Virus record (IMG/VR): IMGVR_UViG_3300044825_001658
Span: 1-36,944 of that record
DNA: 36,944 nucleotides
Source: a virus
Reading direction: 5' to 3' (one strand)
Below are positions 14,614 through 23,150 of this stretch, piece by piece. A model generated the notes under the pieces. The model searched no databases. It had not been told where the DNA came from and saw only the letters and a list, made by a program, of their open reading frames with translations. The first letter of the stretch is position 1, and every line of letters begins with the position of its first letter. Position numbers and translations under genes: made by a program.

Positions 14614-15386
14614 GTATGTTGGGGCCTTATGCCTCCTGGAACAAGGAGACTGGATATGCTGTTTGGGACAATCCGACTGCAGAGTATGTTGGTATTTTTG
14701 AACGAATTAATGTTCAACCAAAGGGAGTCATTCATGTTGGTCTTTGGGACTTTATTGAATATGGATGTTATACCAAACTCTTTGGTAATAAAGTTGTAGG
14801 TGTTGAGGCAAATCCAAACATTTATCAGAACATGGCAAAACCAGTTGCTGATAAGTGGGGATTTAAAATCTTCAATGAATTTATTTATCGTGAAGATAAT
14901 TGCGTTAAAAACTTTTACTTTGCCGAGCATGGGTCAAGTTTTTATCAAGGACTTCCTGAGTGGAATAAAGTAAACTCAATCAAAGTTAAAACTAAAACTC
15001 TTGCAACTGTGATTGAAGAAAACAACATTGATATGAATGAGCATGATTTTTTAAATATTGATGTTGAAGGTGCTGAACTTGATGTATTAATTGGATTTGA
15101 AAAGTATCTTGATTATATTAATGTAATTGATCTTGAGACGACACTTGATGATAGGCATAAGTCTGGAGTATCTCATGAAGAAATAGTTAAGTGGTTGAAT
15201 GAACGTGGATTTGAACTTAGAGAAATGTCTTCTTCATATGAAAGAGAAATGTGGGGAGATTCTCTGTTTGTAAGAAAAGGTAGAGAACTGCCGCCATTCA
15301 AGGATGGAAACGCTGGAACTAAACTTTTTGGTGAGGAATATCTAGCAAAGAATTGGGATACTTATCCCTTTAATAAATGGAAATGA
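14610..15386 (+). CDS. FkbM-family methyltransferase
   Basis: A 258-aa SAM-dependent methyltransferase. The SAM-binding part is VIHVGLWDFIEYGCYTKLF with VVGVEANPNIY, and the FkbM signature is DFLNIDVEGAELDVLIGFEKYL. FkbM enzymes make O-methyl groups on sugars, polyketides and glycolipids; here a methylated sugar is the natural guess. It directly follows the GT10 gene by ATGA overlap. The C-terminal stretch with FGEEYLAKNWDTYPF is typical of phage and cyanobacterial relatives. Confidence 0.88.
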   Translation: MSMLGPYASWNKETGYAVWDNPTAEYVGIFERINVQPKGVIHVGLWDFIEYGCYTKLFGNKVVGVEANPNIYQNMAKPVADKWGFKIFNEFIYREDNCVKNFYFAEHGSSFYQGLPEWNKVNSIKVKTKTLATVIEENNIDMNEHDFLNIDVEGAELDVLIGFEKYLDYINVIDLETTLDDRHKSGVSHEEIVKWLNERGFELREMSSSYEREMWGDSLFVRKGRELPPFKDGNAGTKLFGEEYLAKNWDTYPFNKWK

Positions 15387-15398
15387 TTAGGAGGAAAA

Positions 15399-15770
15399 AT
15401 GAAGATTGAAGTATCTGTTGGTGAAATCGTAGATAAAATGACGATTCTTGAAATCAAAAAGGAAAAGTGTGATAGTGATGAAAAACTTAAAAACATTGAG
15501 TATGAACTTAACTATCTCACTCCTATTGTTGAAGAACTAAACGTTCCTCAAAACTTGATTGATTCTCTTAGAGATGTGAATAAAACTATTTGGAATGTTG
15601 AGGATAACATTCGTAACTGCGAAAAGAATAAAGTCTTTGATGAAACTTTTATTCAACTTGCGAGAGATGTTTATCACAACAACGATCAAAGGTTTTATGT
15701 GAAGAATGAGATCAATCAACTTACTAACAGTCAAATCAAAGAGCAAAAGATCCTTCCAAAATATAACTGA
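15399..15770 (+). CDS. DUF6165-like protein
   Basis: A 123-aa helical protein beginning MKIEVSVGEIVDKMTILEIKKEK, a pattern I associate with DUF6165, a family often found among LPS and capsule genes. No catalytic residues are evident; long helices suggest a coiled coil. AGGAGG precedes the start. Role unknown; the context suggests a helper for a neighbouring glycosyltransferase. Confidence 0.72.
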   Translation: MKIEVSVGEIVDKMTILEIKKEKCDSDEKLKNIEYELNYLTPIVEELNVPQNLIDSLRDVNKTIWNVEDNIRNCEKNKVFDETFIQLARDVYHNNDQRFYVKNEINQLTNSQIKEQKILPKYN

Positions 15771-15772
15771 TT

Positions 15773-16624
15773 ATGTCTAAAAGAATTGCAGTCACTACTT
15801 GGTGTACTGATGATTATGTTGATTTAATTGGTGTTCAAGACTTGGTTAAATCATTTAAACATTTTCATCCAGACATTGATTTTTTTATCTTTGATTCAAA
15901 AATGACTGAAGAAGCTAAGGTGAAAGATCCTTGGCTTAAACCTGTCTGGATGATGGCAACAACTTGTATGCCATATATTAGTGATTATGATATGGTTGTT
16001 CATATTGATGGTGATTCCGTTGTTACTGGTCCACTGACTGAGTTATTTGAAAGTGATGAAGATATTATTGGAGTCAGAAATAACAACTCACTGGGAAAGG
16101 CAAGTTCTCATCAAGGAATTACAATTTCTCATCTTCCTCCTTTTGGAAATGGAAATCCTATTCCTGTGCAGCAATTCATAAACGCTGGTTTTATTGCATC
16201 AAATAATAAAGAGTTTTGGTATGATTGGCACAATTTGAATAAGGAAGCATATAGAATAAAGACCGAAGTTGACCCCTATTTTCATGGACTTGGAGACGAA
16301 CAAGATACATTAAATCAACTGTTTCATTGGGGTAAGTATTCAACCAAAATATTAGACTCAATCGGAACAGGTCTTTCTTATGGTGTTTGTAATACTTGGG
16401 GAACAAAAACACATTGGGACAGTTGGAGAGACTTATATGTTCAAGATGGACAATTATGTCTTGACGATCCTGTAAATGGTGATAGAATGATAGTTAAGGT
16501 ATTACATCAAGCTGGTGGTTCTCTGGCAGCAGAAGTAAACAAATCTAATGGAGGTCTTCGCAAGTGGTTTAGGACTGCTGTGAGTGAAGAAGCATTGGAC
16601 TACATTGATAAAATCACAAAATAA
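15773..16624 (+). CDS. GT-A-type glycosyltransferase (GT8-like)
   Basis: A 283-aa protein with a clear DxD metal site, VVHIDGDSVVTGPLTELF, at about residues 76-93, preceded by a Rossmann-like nucleotide-binding half. It resembles GT8-type retaining transferases in the DGDS/T-G-P-L layout. Later residues QFINAGFIASNNKEFW and HGLGDEQDTLNQL match the acceptor and catalytic loops of such enzymes. Sugar specificity cannot be read. It starts 2 bases after the preceding stop. Confidence 0.78.
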   Translation: MSKRIAVTTWCTDDYVDLIGVQDLVKSFKHFHPDIDFFIFDSKMTEEAKVKDPWLKPVWMMATTCMPYISDYDMVVHIDGDSVVTGPLTELFESDEDIIGVRNNNSLGKASSHQGITISHLPPFGNGNPIPVQQFINAGFIASNNKEFWYDWHNLNKEAYRIKTEVDPYFHGLGDEQDTLNQLFHWGKYSTKILDSIGTGLSYGVCNTWGTKTHWDSWRDLYVQDGQLCLDDPVNGDRMIVKVLHQAGGSLAAEVNKSNGGLRKWFRTAVSEEALDYIDKITK

Positions 16625-16635
16625 ACTTTTCATTT

Positions 16636-17943
16636 ATGAGCAACATTAACAGTTTAATTAAAGATTTTCTTGGAAATCTTTCTTCTACTGAAGAAAATCT
16701 TTTCCCATATCTTGCTAACAGTGGAGAATTTACTCCTGGAAAATCTCCTGTTTATTATTCTGGACCATATTGGACCAATGATGAGATTGAGGTTATTCTA
16801 AAATCTTTTCTTGCCGGAAAATGGCTTGCGTCTGGTGAAGAAGTTAATAAATTTGAGGTTAAATTTTCCAAGAAGTTTAATAAGAAGCATTCTTTGATGG
16901 TGAACTCTGGCAGTTCAGCAAACTTGATTATGTTTTCTGCACTCAAGCAAAGGTTTGGATGGCAAGATGGTGATGAAATCATTGTGTCTTGCGTTGGATT
17001 TCCTACAACTATTGCTCCTATTGTTCAGTGTGGACTGAAACCCGTTTTTGTTGATATTGATTTTAGTGATCTTAATTGGGATATTAGTGAGATTGAAGAT
17101 AAAATTACCACTCGTACTCGTGGTATTATTTCTTCTCCTGTTCTTGGTAATCCTTATGATTATGATCAGATAGTTGATATTTGCGAAAGGAATAGGATTT
17201 ATTTGATTGCTGATAATTGCGATTCTCTTGGAAGTAAGTGGGAGGAAAATTATCTCACAGATAAGGCAATTGCTGCATCTTGTTCTTTTTATCCTGCTCA
17301 CCATATTTGTACTGGTGAAGGTGGAATGGTATCTAGTGATGATGAAGAACTAATCGCTATTGCCCGAAGTCTCGCTTGGTGGGGGCGTGATTGTTATTGT
17401 GTTGGCGCACAAAATCTTCTTTCATGTGGAGTTTGTGGCAAGAGATTTGATAAATGGATTGAAAGGTATGATGGTATTATTGATCATAAGTATGTCTATA
17501 GTCAAATGGGATATAATCTAAAACCAATGGACTTTCAGGGTGCTATTGGTTCTGTTCAGATTGAAAAATTTGATGAGATTCACTACCATCGAAGAATGAA
17601 TAAGACTCTAATTCAGGAACACTTTGAAAAGATTCCTGGTGTTCGTAGCGTTAATGAACTTCCTAAAGCAGAAGCAAGTTGGTTTGGTGTTCCTATTATT
17701 TGTGATAGTAAAGAAACAAAGAATAAACTAACTCAACATTTAGAATCAAATAAAGTTCAAACAAGAAACTATTTTGCAGGAAATATTCTAATGCATCCTG
17801 GATATAGTCACTTGGATTACTATAAGAACTATCCAAACGCTTGTAAGGTTCTTGACCTTGTTTTCTTTGTTGGATGTTCTCCTACGATCACAGAGGAAAT
17901 GATTAACTATATTGGAACAGTAACGTCTTCTTTTGAAAAATGA
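16636..17943 (+). CDS. rfbH: RfbH/E1-like NDP-4-keto-6-deoxysugar 3-dehydratase (PMP and [2Fe-2S])
   Basis: A 435-aa enzyme matching the 3-dehydratase of 3,6-dideoxyhexose synthesis (about 437 aa). The Schiff-base lysine is replaced by His in SFYPAHHICTGEGG (H222-H223). The Fe-S cysteines are visible: C195, then C253 and C255 after exactly 57 intervening residues as in the family, then C264 and C267. It removes the C3 hydroxyl with electrons from a reductase. The 4,6-dehydratase and the E3 reductase that normally serve it are not in this window. Second deoxygenating PLP enzyme of this operon, alongside the ColD-like one. Confidence 0.93.
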   Translation: MSNINSLIKDFLGNLSSTEENLFPYLANSGEFTPGKSPVYYSGPYWTNDEIEVILKSFLAGKWLASGEEVNKFEVKFSKKFNKKHSLMVNSGSSANLIMFSALKQRFGWQDGDEIIVSCVGFPTTIAPIVQCGLKPVFVDIDFSDLNWDISEIEDKITTRTRGIISSPVLGNPYDYDQIVDICERNRIYLIADNCDSLGSKWEENYLTDKAIAASCSFYPAHHICTGEGGMVSSDDEELIAIARSLAWWGRDCYCVGAQNLLSCGVCGKRFDKWIERYDGIIDHKYVYSQMGYNLKPMDFQGAIGSVQIEKFDEIHYHRRMNKTLIQEHFEKIPGVRSVNELPKAEASWFGVPIICDSKETKNKLTQHLESNKVQTRNYFAGNILMHPGYSHLDYYKNYPNACKVLDLVFFVGCSPTITEEMINYIGTVTSSFEK

Positions 17944-19625
17944 GAGTAGCAGATTATATTATCGATCAAATTTATAAAACTGGGTGTGAGCATATCTTTC
18001 TCGTAACTGGTGGTGGTGCAATGTATTTAAATGATGCTATTGCTGCTCATGGAAAGATTAAACCAATCTGTAATCATCATGAACAAGCATCTGCTATGGG
18101 TGCAGTTGCCTATGCAAAATACAATAATAGTATAGGTGCTGTTTGTTTGACTACAGGATGTGGTGGAACAAATGCGATCACTGGACTTCTCGATGCTTGG
18201 CAAGATAGTGTTCCTGTAATTTTTGTTTCTGGTAATGTGAATCGGGCACATATGGCGTCCACTGGTGTTAGGAATCTTGGTGTTCAAGAAGCAAATATTA
18301 TTGATATCGTAAAACCAATTACGAAATATTCTGTGGTTGTGGAGAATCCGGAAGAAATTGATGGTATTCTCCAAAAGGCTATTTCTATTGCAACTTCTGG
18401 TCGTCCTGGTCCTGTTTGGATTGACGTTCCTATGGATGTGCAGGGTTCTCCTTGTTTTAGTATTGAAGAGCAAATTAGAACAGCGGAAAGACCATTAATA
18501 CTTGCTGGAAACGGTATTAATTGTGCGAATGCAAAACTTGCCTTTAGAGAATTTGTACGTAAAACAAATATTCCAGTTGTAACTTCTTACAATGGTGTTG
18601 ATTTAATTCAATCTGATAATTCGAATTTTGTAGGAAGAGTTGGTATCAAGGGAACCCGAGCAGGTAATTTTGCAATGCAGAATTGTGATTTACTACTTGT
18701 AATTGGTTGCCGTTTACCTGTTCCTGTTACTGGATATGACTATTCTACTTTTGCTAGAGAAGCAAAGGTGGTCGTTGTTGATATTGATGAAGAGGAACAT
18801 TCAAAGAATACTGTAAAAATTGATAAGGTCATTCATTCTGATGCAAAAGAATTTTTACAAAAAAATATCTTTAACAGAAGTAGAACCGAATGGAACGAAA
18901 CATGTCTTCGTTGGAGAAGTAAATGGCCTATTTGCCCAGAAAAAAATCCATCCGAAAATGTAGACCTATATTACTTTACACATTGCCTAAACAAACTTAA
19001 AAGATTTGATGATGTTGTAATTTCAGATGCTGGGTCTGCATACTATGTCTGCTCTCAAGCAACTGGAATTAAAGACAATCAAAGATATATTACTTCCAGT
19101 GCTCAAGCAGAAATGGGATTTACTATTCCTGCTTGTATTGGCGCTGCTTTTGCAAAAGATTCTGATGTAATTGGAGTCACTGGTGATGGTTCTTTCATGA
19201 TGAATCTTCAAGAACTTCAAACCATTGCTCATTATCAACTTCCTATCAAACTGTTTGTATGGAATAATGATGGGTATCTCTCTATTAGAACTACTCAGAA
19301 GAAATTCTTTGAAGGAAGAGAAATTGGTACTGATCCAGAAAGTGGTGTATCTATTCCAAATATCCGTAAAGTAGTTGAAAGTTTTGGAATTGAATATGCT
19401 TATGCTGATGCTGAAGGATTGGAAGATGCAATCAAATACACTTTAGATTATGATGGACCAATTGTATGTGAAGTTATTTGTGAGAAGTGGCAAGAAGTTG
19501 TACCAACTCTTATGGGCAAGAAAAATGATGATGGAACTATCAGTGCAAAACCTTTGGAAGATATGTATCCTTTCTTGTCTAGAGAAGAGTTTTATGGTAA
19601 TATGATAATTAACCCCCTAGATTAA
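17940..19625 (+). CDS. ThDP-dependent acetolactate-synthase-like enzyme
   Basis: A 561-aa thiamine-diphosphate enzyme. The proton-relay glutamate is E48 (CNHHEQASAMGAVAYAK), and the ThDP-binding motif GDGSFMMN ... FVWNNDGY lies near residue 420. The three-domain layout is that of acetolactate synthase. Directly after an RfbH-like gene (ATGA overlap), the closest functional precedent is YerE, which adds a two-carbon unit from pyruvate to CDP-3,6-dideoxy-4-ketoglucose in yersiniose synthesis. Acetolactate production for valine or pantothenate is the alternative, made interesting by the adjacent PanB. FAD use cannot be judged by eye. Confidence 0.87.
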   Translation: MRVADYIIDQIYKTGCEHIFLVTGGGAMYLNDAIAAHGKIKPICNHHEQASAMGAVAYAKYNNSIGAVCLTTGCGGTNAITGLLDAWQDSVPVIFVSGNVNRAHMASTGVRNLGVQEANIIDIVKPITKYSVVVENPEEIDGILQKAISIATSGRPGPVWIDVPMDVQGSPCFSIEEQIRTAERPLILAGNGINCANAKLAFREFVRKTNIPVVTSYNGVDLIQSDNSNFVGRVGIKGTRAGNFAMQNCDLLLVIGCRLPVPVTGYDYSTFAREAKVVVVDIDEEEHSKNTVKIDKVIHSDAKEFLQKNIFNRSRTEWNETCLRWRSKWPICPEKNPSENVDLYYFTHCLNKLKRFDDVVISDAGSAYYVCSQATGIKDNQRYITSSAQAEMGFTIPACIGAAFAKDSDVIGVTGDGSFMMNLQELQTIAHYQLPIKLFVWNNDGYLSIRTTQKKFFEGREIGTDPESGVSIPNIRKVVESFGIEYAYADAEGLEDAIKYTLDYDGPIVCEVICEKWQEVVPTLMGKKNDDGTISAKPLEDMYPFLSREEFYGNMIINPLD

Positions 19626-19626
19626 T

Positions 19627-20493
19627 ATGCCTGCTGATAATAAAGATAAGGTAACTATTTTAAAGTTGCAAAAGCAAAAACAGAATAAAGTAAAGACTGT
19701 AGGAGTTACAGCATACGATTATCCACAAGCACTTATGGCAGATAATGCTGGTGTTGATTGGATTCTTGTTGGTGACTCTCTCGGTATGACAACATTGGGA
19801 TATAAAACAACGATCCCAGTGACTATGGATGATATGTTACGTTCTGCTAAAGCAGTTTCGCGTGGTGTTAATCGCGCATTTACTGTTGGAGATCTTCCTT
19901 ATATGTCGTACCAAATCTCAAATGAGGATGCAGTAACTAACGCTGGTGCCTTCATTCAAGCAGGAATGGATGCAGTTAAGGTAGAAGGTTGCATGGTAGA
20001 AAGAATCAAAGCAATTTGTGATGCTGGTATTATGGTGATGAGTCATCTTGGTTTGACTCCACACACTCGTGCTAAATTAGGTGGTTATCGAGTTCAAGGA
20101 AAGACCGCAGATCAAGCAAAGGTCATTCTTGACCAAGCACTTCGTCTTCAGGATGCTGGATGTTCTTTTCTTCTTCTTGAAGCAATGCCAAGAGAGTCTG
20201 CTGCAATGATTGCAGAATCTCTTGAAATTCCAGTGTATGGAATTGGCGCTGGTGACAAAGTAGATGGTCAATTAGTTATTATGCACGACTTGATTGGATT
20301 GTTTTGGGAGTTCAAATCTAAATTTGTAAAACGTTATTGTGAGGCGGGGCAACTTATTCAGTCTGCTCTTACTGATTATGTAAATGAAGTTCGAGATCTT
20401 CAGTTTCCTGCACAAGAAAATTTTTATGAAATTAAAGATGACGAACTTGAAAAACTATTAAGTGATTCTAGTTGGAAGTATGAAAAAGGGTAA
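19627..20493 (+). CDS. panB: 3-methyl-2-oxobutanoate hydroxymethyltransferase (PanB)
   Basis: A 288-aa enzyme that matches E. coli PanB from end to end. Residues for metal and substrate are all kept: aspartates in VGDSLGMT and VGDLPYMSY, Lys and Glu in AVKVEG, and the catalytic Glu in LLEAMPRES; GIGAGDKVDGQ and MHDLIG are also family marks. PanB adds a hydroxymethyl group from methylene-tetrahydrofolate to a 2-keto acid, normally the first step to pantothenate. In a phage sugar operon between a ThDP enzyme and an SDR it more likely modifies a keto-acid used for a sugar branch, but that is inference. Confidence 0.95.
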   Translation: MPADNKDKVTILKLQKQKQNKVKTVGVTAYDYPQALMADNAGVDWILVGDSLGMTTLGYKTTIPVTMDDMLRSAKAVSRGVNRAFTVGDLPYMSYQISNEDAVTNAGAFIQAGMDAVKVEGCMVERIKAICDAGIMVMSHLGLTPHTRAKLGGYRVQGKTADQAKVILDQALRLQDAGCSFLLLEAMPRESAAMIAESLEIPVYGIGAGDKVDGQLVIMHDLIGLFWEFKSKFVKRYCEAGQLIQSALTDYVNEVRDLQFPAQENFYEIKDDELEKLLSDSSWKYEKG

Positions 20494-21316
20494 AATTTTA
20501 TTTACTGGTGGCAATGGATTTATTGGACGCCAGATTGTTCCTCTTTTGGAAAATGAAGGGTGGGATGTTGTAAGACCTAGATCTTATCAAGTTAGGTTAG
20601 AAGTCACTAGTGAAGTTGATTCATTATTCAATGGTGAAAAATATGATGCAATTATACACGGCGCTATTGTTGGTGGCCGTAGAGAAATTGAAGACGATCC
20701 AAGGGTCTTTTATAAAAATATGTCAATGTTTGAAAATATTTTCAGACATGTTGAAAATACCAAACTTTTTATCAATTTAGATAGTGGTGCTTCTTATGGT
20801 CGTCCAGCACCTGTAGAGCAACCATCTCCACAGCAATTTGGGTTAATTATTCCTGGAGATAATTATGGATTCTCAAAATATTGTATAGCAAAAAGAGTTT
20901 TAAATCACCCTAAGGGAATTAATCTTCGCGTGTTTGGATGCTTTGGTCCTTATGAGGAATCAAGTAGATTTTTTAATACAAACATTAATAACTATATCAA
21001 TAAAAGAAACATAGAAATTTTTAAAGACAGAAAAATGGATTTTATCTATGCTAATGATTTGTATAAAATTATTAGTTATTTCTTGTCTATAGGCAAAAAA
21101 TCAATTGTTAATGACATTAATTGTGTGTATAAAGAAAAATATTATCTAAGTGAAATTGCTGATATGATTAATAATCTTTCTGATCATAAAGTAGAAATTA
21201 TTAAACAAGGTAATTATGAAGAATATCCATATTGTGGATATCCTAATAGTATTGATTGTATAAAGTATGAGGGATTAGAAAAAGGAATCAGAGATTGTTA
21301 TGACTATTACAAATAA
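20480..21316 (+). CDS. NAD-dependent epimerase/dehydratase-family (SDR) protein
   Basis: A 278-aa extended SDR. I chose ATG 20480, giving MKKGKILFTGGNGFIGRQ with the dinucleotide-binding loop at the N-terminus; a GTG 18 bases upstream adds only six residues. Active site candidates are the serine in NLDSGASYG and YxxxK in NYGFSKYCIAKR. It overlaps panB by 14 bases. As the last enzyme of the RfbH-ThDP-PanB run, it could reduce the keto group of the final sugar, as the reductases of dideoxysugar pathways do. Confidence 0.82.
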   Translation: MKKGKILFTGGNGFIGRQIVPLLENEGWDVVRPRSYQVRLEVTSEVDSLFNGEKYDAIIHGAIVGGRREIEDDPRVFYKNMSMFENIFRHVENTKLFINLDSGASYGRPAPVEQPSPQQFGLIIPGDNYGFSKYCIAKRVLNHPKGINLRVFGCFGPYEESSRFFNTNINNYINKRNIEIFKDRKMDFIYANDLYKIISYFLSIGKKSIVNDINCVYKEKYYLSEIADMINNLSDHKVEIIKQGNYEEYPYCGYPNSIDCIKYEGLEKGIRDCYDYYK

Positions 21317-22040
21317 AACTTGTCTCATTTATCAACCAGTCGGACTGGGTGATATTTTGTGGCTTCAACGACTTGTTGATGTTATTATTAATGAGGGATA
21401 TCTTGTATACTATCCTGTAGGTGATGTATATTATGACCTAATTTCGACTTATCTTAAAAAAGAAAATTTAATTTGGGTTAGAGAGTCTGACAACTTTCCT
21501 CTAAAGCAATATTATGGAACGGTTAATATTCATCAGACTGAAAATGAACTTTACGTTCCTGCTAGTTTTGCTGATAGATATTTGCCCAAGTGTTCTGTAA
21601 TGGCAGCAAAATATTATTTTCTCTCTGTTCCAATTTCTGATTATCGAAAATCTTTTGAAATTATTAGAAATGAGAAAAGAGAAAATAGACTGATTGAAAC
21701 ATATGGTCTCACTGGAGAGTATGTAATCGTTAATCGTGCATTTGGTACTGATCCGGATGACTCAGATAACTTTACTGTCAAGACAAATAAAAAAATTCAT
21801 TATATGAATCTTAATCAAGATAAATCTAATGGATTTAACGTTTTTGATTGGATTAAGGCATTTGAAAATGCATCTGAGATTCATACTGTCGGTACATCCA
21901 TTTGCTATTTGATTGATAAGTATTGTCATAATAATGAGATTCATATGTATCAGAGAAGACATCCAAATCAGGAACAGACTCATCATAATGAAATAAATCT
22001 TGTATACAGAAACCCAAATTGGATATATGAAAATGAGTAA
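21300..22040 (+). CDS. Putative glycosyltransferase (GT9-like fold)
   Basis: A 246-aa protein. The N-terminus CLIYQPVGLGDILWLQRLVD has the 'GLGD' start found in heptosyltransferase-like enzymes and resembles the gene at 12003. A second nucleotide-binding half may begin at GEYVIVNRAFG; AFENASEIHTVGTSICYLID near the end matches the GT9-type sugar-nucleotide region. No acceptor can be inferred. Overlaps the preceding gene by 17 bases and the next by about 8. Confidence 0.6.
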   Translation: MTITNKTCLIYQPVGLGDILWLQRLVDVIINEGYLVYYPVGDVYYDLISTYLKKENLIWVRESDNFPLKQYYGTVNIHQTENELYVPASFADRYLPKCSVMAAKYYFLSVPISDYRKSFEIIRNEKRENRLIETYGLTGEYVIVNRAFGTDPDDSDNFTVKTNKKIHYMNLNQDKSNGFNVFDWIKAFENASEIHTVGTSICYLIDKYCHNNEIHMYQRRHPNQEQTHHNEINLVYRNPNWIYENE

Positions 22041-22374
22041 AGAAGAAAGACCTTGGGGTTGGTTTGAAACTATAGAAGAAAATACTGGATATAAACTTAA
22101 GAAAATTTATGTAAATCCGAATCAACAATTTTCTCTTCAATATCATAATCATAGAGAAGAGCATTGGATTGTTGTTGATGGTGATGGATTTATAACTTTA
22201 GATGAAACTATCTCTCCTGCTAAAGTTGGTGATTTTTTTAAAATTAACGTTAAACAAGTTCATCGAATGAAAGGAGGTTCTAATGGAATTCTTTTCTATG
22301 AAGTTCAAATGGGTGACCAATGTGAAGAGACTGATATTAAAAGACTTCAGGATGACTATGGTAGGACTAAGTAG
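22033..22374 (+). CDS. Mannose-6-phosphate isomerase type II cupin domain protein
   Basis: A 113-aa single cupin like the C-terminal domain of ManC/AlgA (PMI type II): ERPWGWFETIEE, GYKLKKIYVNPNQQFSLQYHNHREEHW with the metal-binding histidines and glutamate, and later QVHRMKG. It would isomerise fructose-6-P to mannose-6-P, feeding GDP-mannose to Gmd and the epimerase. The guanylyltransferase half is absent here. ATG 22033 is preferred because GGA lies 9 bases upstream; ATG 22027 is possible. Confidence 0.85.
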   Translation: MSKEERPWGWFETIEENTGYKLKKIYVNPNQQFSLQYHNHREEHWIVVDGDGFITLDETISPAKVGDFFKINVKQVHRMKGGSNGILFYEVQMGDQCEETDIKRLQDDYGRTK

Positions 22375-22378
22375 TTTG

Positions 22379-22387
22379 TGTTATAAT
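22379..22387 (+). promoter_or_regulatory. Extended -10 promoter before nadE
   Basis: TGTTATAAT has the TGn extension and a perfect TATAAT at 22382-22387. No good -35 box is visible 17 bases upstream. It could give an internal start for nadE and the genes behind it. Confidence 0.5.
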
Positions 22388-22409
22388 AGTTAAAAGATTA
22401 CTGATTAAA

Positions 22410-23150
22410 ATGAACCGAATTTCTGACTATAAAAATTTAGAAAATAGAATAGTAAAATGGTTAAAAAATTATGTTATTGAACATAATATTAAATCATTTG
22501 TAGTTGGCGTTTCTGGAGGTATTGATTCCGCAGTTTCTTCAACTCTTGCTGCTAAGACTGGACTTCCTGTTTATGCTCTCGGAATGCCAATTCTTCAGAA
22601 AGAAGAACAGGAATCTCTCTCTGACGCACACCTTAGTTGGTTACAATCAAACTTTAGTAATGTGATTGTACAAAAGTATGATCTCACTAAAGTGTTTGAG
22701 ACATTTAAGTTCACGATGAGAGAATTTGGTACTGATACTCACGCTCTTGCTAATACACGTTCTCGTATTCGTATGGTGACTCTTTATCAAGTTGCTACTT
22801 CAGTTGGTGGTATTGTTGTTGGTACTGGCAATAAGGTTGAAGATTATGGCGTAGGATTTTATACTAAATATGGTGACGGTGGAGTTGATATTGCTCCTAT
22901 CGCAGATCTCTATAAGACTGAAGTTTGGGAACTTGGTAGGCATTTTGGTGTAGATCAACGCATTATTGATGCCTCTCCTACTGATGGTCTTTGGGATGAT
23001 GGAAGAACTGATGAAGATCAACTCGGTGCTTCCTATGTTGAACTGGAAGAAGCTATGGAGACTGGATCTGGTCCAGGACTTGAAGCACTTATTAAGTTCA
23101 GTCAAATGAATCAACATAAAATGAATCCTATTCCTACATTCAAACTATGA
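22410..23150 (+). CDS. nadE: NH3-dependent NAD synthetase
   Basis: A 246-aa enzyme that makes NAD from nicotinate adenine dinucleotide, ATP and ammonia. The PP-loop SGGIDSAV is at about residues 35-42. GTGNKVEDYGVGFYTKYGDGG (two halves of the deamido-NAD site), IADLYKTEVW and PTDGLWDDGRTDEDQLG are family signatures. There is no glutaminase domain, so free ammonia is used. Placing it between sugar genes suggests either support for NAD-dependent enzymes of the block or general NAD supply in the infected cell. ATGA overlap with the next gene. Confidence 0.94.
   Translation: MNRISDYKNLENRIVKWLKNYVIEHNIKSFVVGVSGGIDSAVSSTLAAKTGLPVYALGMPILQKEEQESLSDAHLSWLQSNFSNVIVQKYDLTKVFETFKFTMREFGTDTHALANTRSRIRMVTLYQVATSVGGIVVGTGNKVEDYGVGFYTKYGDGGVDIAPIADLYKTEVWELGRHFGVDQRIIDASPTDGLWDDGRTDEDQLGASYVELEEAMETGSGPGLEALIKFSQMNQHKMNPIPTFKL

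Noticed and set aside
17940-20493. A pantothenate or valine synthesis pathway from the ThDP enzyme and PanB
   Set aside because: No reductoisomerase, dihydroxyacid dehydratase or other pan genes are present and the genes are embedded in sugar genes; kept only as an alternative.
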